Of a stretch of 63,116 nt of DNA, positions 51,138 to 57,635 are shown piece by piece (positions within the stretch are counted from its first letter, which is position 1; the number at the start of each line of letters is the position of its first letter). The stretch is from assembly GCA_016860845.1 (NCBI GenBank), contig BOKF01000048.1, forward strand, positions 1 through 63,116. Reading direction: 5' to 3'. The DNA is from Chloroflexota bacterium (GTDB taxonomy: Bacteria > Chloroflexota > Anaerolineae > 4572-78 > J111). Under the pieces are notes generated by a model. That model made no database searches. It was not told the origin of the DNA and saw only the letters and a program-made list of their open reading frames with translations. A program made the position numbers and the translations under genes.

Positions 51138-51935
51138 CTACTTCTTCAACCCCTTCTCATCCCGGTACAGGTCGCTGGCTTCGTCCATCACGGCGCGGAG
51201 TTTTTTGACCGCCGCTTCGATCTGGCCCGTGCCGGGTACAAACTTGCCTTGCGGCCCTTTCAACAGCGGCGAGGAGAACTCGCCGACGGTCATCCCGGCC
51301 TTGATGAAGTCGGCCACATTGCCGGCGTTGAGGCCGCCGTCTTCCATCAGTTCCATCTGCCCTTCCAGCCCGGCGGCGACAATCATCTCGTGCATGCGCC
51401 GGATGTTGGTCATCATAATGTCGTCCATGGTGTGGGGGCTTTTGCCGGACTCTTTGACCCAGAAGTGGGCGCGGCTCTCGTACTCGATGATGTCAATGTA
51501 GGGCAAAATGTACTGTTCGAAGGTATTGATCGGCCAGCCCTGCCAGGCCCACACCCCCACTTTTAACCCCAGCGCATCCTTAATGTAGGTGATGGCCTGA
51601 ATAGTCAACTCATCCATTGTTTCCAGGGGCAGGGTAATCATATCAACGCCCAGATCGGCCAACTGCTTGAACACATCAAAGCTGGGGCGGATCATTTGCA
51701 GTTGCGCTTCGATTTCCAAATTGGTGCTCTTACGGGTGGCCTCGATAATGTCGAAACCGCCGCGCGGCATGCCAAAGTCCATATACTTGCCATCGCGGAC
51801 CTCGATGTGAATCCAGTCTACTCCGGCCGCTTCCAGTTCCTGCACCTGTGCACCGAGGACGGCGTAATCGGCCCAGAACAGGCCGGCGGAGATCTTGCAT
51901 TTTTGGCTGACTTTGCCAATGGTGTCTTTGATCAT
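51138..51935 (-). CDS. Ribulose-phosphate 3-epimerase-like TIM-barrel protein
   Basis: A 265-residue protein resembling the ribulose/allulose-phosphate epimerases: CKISAGLFWADYAVLGAQ at the start, AAGVDWIHIEVRDGKYMDF in strand 2, a central VDMITLPLE strand, and MEDGGLNAGNVADFIKAGM, the phosphate-binding loop. Some catalytic positions differ (HIEVRDG for HIDVMDG), so the substrate is probably not ribulose 5-phosphate. The frame runs to 52025, but the extra N-terminus is repeat-coded (LSLSLSLRL); ATG 51935 is the start. Confidence 0.8.
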   Translation of the reverse strand: MIKDTIGKVSQKCKISAGLFWADYAVLGAQVQELEAAGVDWIHIEVRDGKYMDFGMPRGGFDIIEATRKSTNLEIEAQLQMIRPSFDVFKQLADLGVDMITLPLETMDELTIQAITYIKDALGLKVGVWAWQGWPINTFEQYILPYIDIIEYESRAHFWVKESGKSPHTMDDIMMTNIRRMHEMIVAAGLEGQMELMEDGGLNAGNVADFIKAGMTVGEFSSPLLKGPQGKFVPGTGQIEAAVKKLRAVMDEASDLYRDEKGLKK

Positions 51936-51971
51936 AATTGTAAAATTCCTTTCACGTGAATAATTTTTGTG

Positions 51972-52026
51972 GAGTCTAAGGCTGAGGCTAAGGCTAAGTG
52001 ATCTTAATTTCTCTGCCTCAGCCATA
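51972..52026. repeat. Word-repeat hairpin (TAAGGCTGAGGCTAAGGCTAAG family)
   Basis: GTCTAAGGCTGAGGCTAAGGCTAAG is followed by a short, partly complementary CTGCCTCAGCC. It overlaps the last codons of the alcohol dehydrogenase gene on the - strand. Confidence 0.6.
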
Positions 52027-53055
52027 GCCTTGAATTGTTTCTACCAACACCTTCATCCCCTGACCAGAGCGCATCAATTCAACGCCCTGGGCCAATTCCC
52101 CTAACGGAACGCGATGGGTGATAAGCTGTGACGGCTGCAAGTGGCGGCTTTCGAGCAGTTGGATGGTTTGTTCAAAGGGATTGAGGCCGACGAAAGTGCC
52201 GTGGATTGTCAGATCATAGCGGGTGATGGTGTACTGGTTGACTGGCGGGTTATCGTGAGGCCGCAGTCCAAACAGGATGACCTGCCCGCCGCGCCGGGCC
52301 AGCTTAATGGCAGTGCCCATCTGGTTGCCGACCGCATCCACGACGACATCCGCGCCCAATCCGGTGATCTCCAGCACGGCCTGGGGCAGGTCTTCCTGGG
52401 CCGGGTTGAGCGCCACATTTATGCCCATTTCTTCGGCAAAGCCGAGGCGATAGGGCGAGATGTCGGCTACAATGATCCGCCCCGCCCCCAGCAGCCGGTA
52501 AGTCTGGGCAAAGAGCAACCCCATCGGCCCGGCGCCGATAATCGCCACGTTGTCTCCGGCCTGGATCGGCGCGCGCCCCACCGAGCCGACTACGCAGGAA
52601 AGCGGTTCAAAAAAAGCGGCATCATCACGCGGTACGGCGGCGCTGATTTTGTAGAGGGCGCTTTGCGGTGCGACCAGGTAAGGAGCAAATGCGCCGTCTA
52701 TAGTTGTACCGATGGTGCTGTAGTGAGTACACTGGTTGTTCAGCCCGCGCCGGCAGTACTGGCACTGGCCACAGGTCAGCCGGGGAGCGATGACCACCCG
52801 GTCGCCGGGGCGCAGGTTGCTGACGCTTGTGCCCACGGCTTCAATCACGCCCACACCTTCGTGGCCGATAATGATGTTGGGCGTAGCCTTGTGCGCCGGC
52901 GGCACGGCCAGGATATTCAAGTCGGTGCCGCAGATGCCGCAGGCTTCGATTTTGACCAGCACCTGGCCGGGTTGCTCGATTTGCGGAATAGGCCGCTCTT
53001 CGTATTCCAGCCGGCCCTCGCCTTTGAAAATGGGGACACACATTGTTTTTGACAT
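52018..53055 (-). CDS. Zinc-dependent alcohol/polyol dehydrogenase
   Basis: A 345-residue medium-chain dehydrogenase of the sorbitol/threonine dehydrogenase type: EACGICGTDLNIL (catalytic zinc Cys), GHEGVGVIE, the structural zinc set in CGQCQYCRRGLNNQC, and the NAD motif VAIIGAGPMGLLFAQ. It oxidises a polyol or reduces a keto-sugar. In context it may make or consume the diol used by the glycyl radical enzyme. First enzyme gene behind the SorC regulator. Confidence 0.88.
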   Translation of the reverse strand: MSKTMCVPIFKGEGRLEYEERPIPQIEQPGQVLVKIEACGICGTDLNILAVPPAHKATPNIIIGHEGVGVIEAVGTSVSNLRPGDRVVIAPRLTCGQCQYCRRGLNNQCTHYSTIGTTIDGAFAPYLVAPQSALYKISAAVPRDDAAFFEPLSCVVGSVGRAPIQAGDNVAIIGAGPMGLLFAQTYRLLGAGRIIVADISPYRLGFAEEMGINVALNPAQEDLPQAVLEITGLGADVVVDAVGNQMGTAIKLARRGGQVILFGLRPHDNPPVNQYTITRYDLTIHGTFVGLNPFEQTIQLLESRHLQPSQLITHRVPLGELAQGVELMRSGQGMKVLVETIQGYG

Positions 53056-53067
53056 GAATTCCTTATG

Positions 53068-53122
53068 GGCTGCGTGTTGCGTATTGCGTATTCCGTTTTA
53101 CGCAACACCCAATACGCAAACG
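53068..53122. repeat. Word-repeat hairpin (GCGTGTTGCGTATTGCGTATTCCG family)
   Basis: TGCGTGTTGCGTATTGCGTATTCCG faces TACGCAACACCCAATACGCAAACG between the SorC and dehydrogenase genes. Same family as 7803 and 25009. Confidence 0.8.
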
Positions 53123-53129
53123 TTTTCTT

Positions 53130-54086
53130 TCAGTCGCGATTTAGCCTCAACACTTCACGGGCCGCTTGATCATCGGTGCAGAGGACATTGATAGCCCCGG
53201 TACGCAGGCCGCCGAGGATGGCTTTGGCTTTGGCCTGGCCCATGGCCACGGCCAGGGTGGTCGAAATCTGGCGCAGTTCGGCCAGGGTAATGCCGATGAC
53301 CCGTTGATTGTACTCGCACGGATAAAGTTTTCCCTCGAGGGTGTAGATTTGCCCGGCCACATCGCCGACCGCGCCGCTGGCAACTAGCCCGGCCAGCTCG
53401 TCGGGGGTGATGAAACCGGCTTTGACAAAGCCGGACGTGGCCGGGTCGAGGTTGCCGATGCCCAACAGGGCCACGTCCGCCTCCCGCGCGGCCATGAGCA
53501 CCCGGTTGATTTCGCGCTGGCGGCGCAGCACCTCGGCGGCCTCGACGCTGTCGGCCATCAGCGGGGAGGACAGGTAAAGCACTTCACCGTCCAGCTTTTG
53601 GGCCAGGTGGCGGGCCAGGGTGGCGCTGTCCACCTCCTGCATCGAGAAGGGCATGCTGCCCATAGCCTGGGCCACGCGTACTTTGGCCTGGAAGTCAGGG
53701 CTGATGGCGTTGATTGTTTCGTAAGTGGACCGGCCCAGGCAGACGGCCATGGTCGAGCCGTCGGTCAGGACGCGCTCCAGGTAGTGAGCAGCGAGCTGGC
53801 CCAGCGGCTGTAACGCCGGGAAACGGTGGGGCGAGAGCGTTTTGAGAACCAGGGCCTCTTTCAGCCCAAACGCCTGGACCAACTGCTTTTCCAGGTCCGA
53901 GTCGCGCTCGATGGGCCAGTTGATGCTGATCCGGACCACTTGCTCGGCCCGGGCCTGCTTGAGCAGGCGGTAAACCTTGACCCGCGACAGGCCCAACTGC
54001 GCCCCAATTTCGGTCTGGGTCATATCCTGTTCGTAATACATTGAGGCCACTTGGGCCAAAAGATCGTGCTGGCTGCTTTCGAGCAT
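53130..54086 (-). CDS. SorC/DeoR-family sugar-responsive transcriptional regulator
   Basis: A 318-residue SorC protein. An N-terminal helix-turn-helix (about 15-45, DMTQTEIGAQLGLSRVKVYR) is followed by the sugar-phosphate-binding domain (LGIGNLDP, GDVAGQIYTLEG, VIGITLAELRQI). It is the first gene of the - strand operon and probably controls it, responding to a phosphorylated sugar made by the ROK kinase. Two operator-like sites and a strong promoter lie directly upstream, so autoregulation is likely. Confidence 0.88.
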   Translation of the reverse strand: MLESSQHDLLAQVASMYYEQDMTQTEIGAQLGLSRVKVYRLLKQARAEQVVRISINWPIERDSDLEKQLVQAFGLKEALVLKTLSPHRFPALQPLGQLAAHYLERVLTDGSTMAVCLGRSTYETINAISPDFQAKVRVAQAMGSMPFSMQEVDSATLARHLAQKLDGEVLYLSSPLMADSVEAAEVLRRQREINRVLMAAREADVALLGIGNLDPATSGFVKAGFITPDELAGLVASGAVGDVAGQIYTLEGKLYPCEYNQRVIGITLAELRQISTTLAVAMGQAKAKAILGGLRTGAINVLCTDDQAAREVLRLNRD

Positions 54087-54096
54087 GAGTAAAAAT

Positions 54097-54110
54097 TGTG
54101 CAATTGCACA
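54097..54110. promoter_or_regulatory. Operator-like palindrome 1 (TGTGCAATTGCACA)
   Basis: A perfect 14-base palindrome between the start codon and the predicted transcription start of the SorC gene. Its centre is 21 bases (two helical turns) from the second site. Confidence 0.7.
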
Positions 54111-54118
54111 TTAAAACG

Positions 54119-54130
54119 TGTGATTGCACA
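54119..54130. promoter_or_regulatory. Operator-like palindrome 2 (TGTGATTGCACA)
   Basis: A near-copy of the first palindrome, two bases shorter, covering the predicted transcription start next to the -10 box. Binding here would block RNA polymerase. Confidence 0.65.
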
Positions 54131-54131
54131 T

Positions 54132-54160
54132 AGAATAACATGAAAGGATATGTTTGTCAA
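54132..54160 (-). promoter_or_regulatory. Sigma70 promoter of the SorC/glycyl radical operon
   Basis: On the - strand: perfect TTGACA (54155-54160), a 17-base spacer and TATTCT (54132-54137). It is the clearest promoter in the window. Confidence 0.8.
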
Positions 54161-54269
54161 GTGCCAACAGTTCAAGTGCTTGACTTCACTTTTGCATCTG
54201 CTAAAGTGGGATAATTACGAGGAGGAGAATTTGAGAGCAGATCTTTTAGCCAGGAGACGCTTAATTCAG

Positions 54270-55475
54270 TCACAGTTTTTCCATTGCTTTATTTTTCAAT
54301 TCTTTCGGCATTTTTTCAATGGCATAGCGCAGGGCAGTTCTCGGCATGGTCGCTTTATGGGCCAGAACATACTCAAAAACCTCTTGCTGGCGGGCCTGAC
54401 TGGCTGCCTTCAGCATCCAGCCGTACCCCTTTTGAACCAGGTCATCTTTATCCAATAGAAGGATATCGGCTATCTCAAAAATAGTGGGCAGAAATTTCCC
54501 TTGTCTGGCCGGAACGATTAAGGATACCGCCGCCGCTCGCCGCGCCCAGCGATTAGGGGATGCTCCCCAGGTTTTTAAATTGGACAAATAAGCCGGGTAC
54601 ATCTCAAGGAATGAGCCGACGGTATGGTTACAGAGGGTATCACAAGTCGCCCAGTTGCTGATGTAATCGTTAACCCATCTTTCAAAAACCGGGAAATCCT
54701 GAGGCTCATAGTCTTTCCGCAGAAAATAGGACCAGTTACAGGCAATAAAGCTCTCCTCCAAATAGCCCGATTGCCAAAGATCCTCGCAGAGCTCAAAAAT
54801 TTCCGTTTTACCCCGGTCCCTGATCTCTTTAAAACATTCCTTCCCAATTTTACTGACGACAGCGGTTTTGACGCCGTACAACTGAACCTGTTCCTTAAAA
54901 AACGTTTGGCCGCTTCTTTGCGTATGTTCATCCGCGTTTTGCTTTAGCTCTTGTCTGATCTCATTTAGAATGTTATTCATTTGGATAGCCTCCTTGATAA
55001 AACCATTCTTCCCGGCCATATAACTGTGAATATCATGCGGAAACTGCCAGGCGAGTTCCGCTTTTAAAGCAGCATATCGTTGGGCTTCTGCGGGGTGGGC
55101 AATCAAGTAATCCCGAAAATCGAGATGCCGTTTTACTTCGGGGTTGTCCAGGGCGAAGATGTGGACGTGGTGCGTCCGGCTGGCATCGCTGCCCTTGACA
55201 AAGTAGCGCCGGCCCGGAATACCGTTTTCTCCCTTTGGTTGGTAGCCCAAGCGGATCATAGCCGGGTTAAACAGGTCTACCGCTGTGATGTCACACACCA
55301 CCGGCATCATGTCAATAATCGGTTTGGCGCTCAGGCCGGGAACGGAAGTGCTGCCAATGTGATGAATCGTCACCAATTCTGGGCCAAAAACCGCGGCAAT
55401 TTTGACTGCTTCCGCCCGATACTGCTCCGGCCAGTCAGGATTATAAGGTACGACGACGATTTTACGCATGCCCAT
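54270..55475 (-). CDS. GrpB-DNA alkylation repair (AlkD-like) fusion protein
   Basis: A 401-residue two-domain protein. Residues 1 to about 170 are a GrpB/nucleotidyltransferase-like domain (VVPYNPDWPEQYRAEA, HHIGSTSVPGLSAKPIIDMM). From about 172 to the end is an AlkD-type HEAT-repeat DNA glycosylase-like domain (FFKEQVQLYGVKTAVVSKIGKE, WATCDTLCNHTVGSF, KFLPTIFEIADILL, KGYGWMLKAASQ). AlkD proteins excise bulky or alkylated bases. The fusion suggests coupling of nucleotide transfer and base repair, but no partner confirms it. Start ATG 55475 or ATG 55469; ribosome binding site weak. AT-rich relative to region 3. Confidence 0.82.
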   Translation of the reverse strand: MGMRKIVVVPYNPDWPEQYRAEAVKIAAVFGPELVTIHHIGSTSVPGLSAKPIIDMMPVVCDITAVDLFNPAMIRLGYQPKGENGIPGRRYFVKGSDASRTHHVHIFALDNPEVKRHLDFRDYLIAHPAEAQRYAALKAELAWQFPHDIHSYMAGKNGFIKEAIQMNNILNEIRQELKQNADEHTQRSGQTFFKEQVQLYGVKTAVVSKIGKECFKEIRDRGKTEIFELCEDLWQSGYLEESFIACNWSYFLRKDYEPQDFPVFERWVNDYISNWATCDTLCNHTVGSFLEMYPAYLSNLKTWGASPNRWARRAAAVSLIVPARQGKFLPTIFEIADILLLDKDDLVQKGYGWMLKAASQARQQEVFEYVLAHKATMPRTALRYAIEKMPKELKNKAMEKL

Positions 55476-55725
55476 TTTTCTGCTTTTGTATCTATTTCAG
55501 CCCCACTGAACGTGCATTTCTGTCTTGGTCAGATTTTCAAAGCGAGGTAATGATTGCAAAGTAAGTCATGGAGTCCCAAAGCTCCGCTTTGGATTCCTAA
55601 ACCGTCACTTACAATTTAACCACTACCCAAAGCGAATTATGCCATACAATAGGTTCATTCCAAAAATGAAATGCATTAGCCGAACGGACTATTCAACATC
55701 ACTTCTTCGCTGCTGTTTGGAAATT
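55476..55725. other. Intergenic region between divergent genes
   Basis: A gene-free stretch holding one recognisable hairpin: a TGGAGTCCCAAAGCTCC/GCTTTGGATTCCTA element at about 55567-55598 with an outer GTAAGT/ACTTAC pair. Otherwise AT-rich spacer before the pentapeptide gene promoter. No small gene seen. Confidence 0.5.
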
Positions 55726-55754
55726 TTGGCAAAAAGCAGATTTTATCTTATATT
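55726..55754 (+). promoter_or_regulatory. Sigma70-type promoter of the pentapeptide-repeat gene
   Basis: TTGGCA at 55726-55731, a 17-base spacer and TATATT at 55749-55754, about 50 bases before the start; GAGGAG precedes the ATG. Confidence 0.6.
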
Positions 55755-55802
55755 TCTACACTCAAAACCAGATAGTGGCAGCCACTGTGAGGAGATTGAC
55801 CT

Positions 55803-57635
55803 ATGGCAAACCAGGAGCAACTGGAGATTTTGAAGCAGGGTGTCGAGGTTTTGAATAAGTGGCGGGACGAGCACCCTAATGAAGGGATTGATCTCAGGGA
55901 AGCCGATCTCAGTGGAGTTCGCCTCATTTACGCCAATCTTGAGAGAGCCGATCTTCGCGGAGCGAAACTCATTGGGGCCGACCTTGTTGAAGCCAATCTC
56001 ATGGGCGCCCAGCTCATTGGGGCCGATCTCAGCAAAGCCAATCTTAGCAGAGCCAATTTTAGCGAGGCCTATCTCGGGAGCGACTCGACGGAGGCTGGTT
56101 TCGATGCGAGTATTAACTTCAGAGAAGCCAATCTTACCGAAGCCAATCTCTACAAAGTTCGTTTCAGCCGAGCGGACTTCAGCAATGCCATTCTCAGCGG
56201 AATTAGGCTCGTTGAGGCTGACCTATCAAATGCCAATCTCAGCAAAGCTGATCTTAGCATCCCTCCTTCTTCCTCCCCGTTTGCTACAAGTATAAATCGG
56301 GCCAATCTCAGTTACGCTAAGTTGTCGTACGCCAATTTCAGCCAGGCCAATCTCCGGGAAGTTGATTTCAGGGGAGCTGATCTCATCGAGGCCAATTTCC
56401 GGGAAGCCAATCTCAGCCAAGCTGACCTCAGCGAAGCCCATCTGAATGGGGCCAGGCTTGATCCAGCCAATCTGAGCGAAGCCCGATTAAGCCAAGCCGA
56501 TCTCACTGCCGCACATCTTGGCGAAGCCATTCTTAACGGAGCCCATCTCGACGAAGCTGATCTCGGTGGAGCCGATCTCACCAAAGCCCAACTCCGTGGA
56601 GCCGATCTTAGCGGAGTCGATCTCGAGATAGCTCATCTCTGTGAAGCTGATCTTAGCGGAGCCAACCTCACCCAAGCCCATCTCCGCGATACTGATCTCA
56701 TGAAAGCCGATCTCTCCCAGGCTAACCTTATGGAAGCAAACCTACAGGGAGCCGTCCTCGTCGGAGCTATACTTCAGGGTGCAAATCTCAGGAAGGCCAG
56801 TCTCGAACGTACTTGCCTTGAGGAGGCTGATCTCAGGGAGGCCAATCTTCGGGAAGCCGACCTCGATGACGCCGTACTCCGCAGAGCTGACCTGAGCGGG
56901 GCGAATCTGACCAACGCCCAATTGGTCAGGACAGAAGTCAGCCAAGCCAAGATTTCGGGAAGTTCCGTTTATGCGATTAATGTCTGGGATCTGAGAGGTG
57001 AATTTGAAGAACAAGAAAATCTAAATATTTCGCCGGAGGGCAAAGCGGTCATCACGGTGGATGACGTCGAGGTGGCTCAATTCATCTACCTAATACTTAA
57101 TAATCAAAAGCTTAGGAACGTGATTGATACCGTCACATCCAAATCAGTCCTGATCCTGGGCCGCTTCGGGCCTCCAGAGCGCAAAGTAGTCCTGGATGAA
57201 TTGAGAAACAAATTACGGGAAAAGAACCTGTTACCAATTGTGTTCGATTTTGAGCGGCCCGATGATAGAGACTACACGGAAACCGTTCAGACGTTAGCCG
57301 GGTTGAGCTTATTCGTCATCGTGGATGTAACCAACCCCAAATCTACGCCTCTGGAAATGGAAGCCACGGTAAAACAATTCAAGATACCTTTTGTGCCAAT
57401 TATTGACATAGGTGTTGACACCAAGCCATTTTCGATGATGGTAGATCTTCAAAACAGCTTTCATTGGGTGCTCCCCACCTTTGGCTATGCTTCCAAGGAC
57501 GAGCTGCTTGAAAACATTGAGGCAGCAGTTATCAATCGCGCCCTGGAAAAGCATAACCAATTGAAAGAGCAAAAAGCCCAAAAACCCGTAATTTTAACCC
57601 TGGATATGATATTAAAAGGCAAAGATAAAAGCTAA
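55803..57635 (+). CDS. Pentapeptide-repeat protein with TIR-like C-terminal domain
   Basis: A 610-residue protein. After a short helix (1-30), about 70 tandem pentapeptide repeats of the A(D/N)LxxA type run from about 30 to 385, forming a right-handed quadrilateral beta-helix. One 12-15-residue Ser/Pro interruption (SIPPSSSPF) falls at about 151. A linker domain follows (about 390-445, NVWDLRGEFEEQ). The C-terminal about 165 residues (SVLILGRFGPPERKVVLDELR, VFDFERPDDRDYTETVQTLA, FVIVDVTNP) look like a TIR/nucleoside-transferase-like fold. I recall this architecture as recurrent in cyanobacteria and Chloroflexota with unknown function. NAD-cleaving or signalling activity in defence is possible. 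Stop directly abuts the convergent gene. Confidence 0.83.
   Translation: MANQEQLEILKQGVEVLNKWRDEHPNEGIDLREADLSGVRLIYANLERADLRGAKLIGADLVEANLMGAQLIGADLSKANLSRANFSEAYLGSDSTEAGFDASINFREANLTEANLYKVRFSRADFSNAILSGIRLVEADLSNANLSKADLSIPPSSSPFATSINRANLSYAKLSYANFSQANLREVDFRGADLIEANFREANLSQADLSEAHLNGARLDPANLSEARLSQADLTAAHLGEAILNGAHLDEADLGGADLTKAQLRGADLSGVDLEIAHLCEADLSGANLTQAHLRDTDLMKADLSQANLMEANLQGAVLVGAILQGANLRKASLERTCLEEADLREANLREADLDDAVLRRADLSGANLTNAQLVRTEVSQAKISGSSVYAINVWDLRGEFEEQENLNISPEGKAVITVDDVEVAQFIYLILNNQKLRNVIDTVTSKSVLILGRFGPPERKVVLDELRNKLREKNLLPIVFDFERPDDRDYTETVQTLAGLSLFVIVDVTNPKSTPLEMEATVKQFKIPFVPIIDIGVDTKPFSMMVDLQNSFHWVLPTFGYASKDELLENIEAAVINRALEKHNQLKEQKAQKPVILTLDMILKGKDKS

Noticed and set aside
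52141..53052. 303-residue open frame on the + strand
   Set aside because: Antisense to the zinc dehydrogenase; no recognisable domain.
54150..54458. Possible + strand gene with a GAGGAGGAG site and TTG start near 54230
   Set aside because: It runs antisense into the AlkD-like domain end and its translation has no similarity to any family I know.
55879..56295. Additional open frames inside the pentapeptide gene on both strands
   Set aside because: They arise because the 15-base repeat keeps all frames open; only the 55803 frame gives the pentapeptide pattern and a C-terminal domain.
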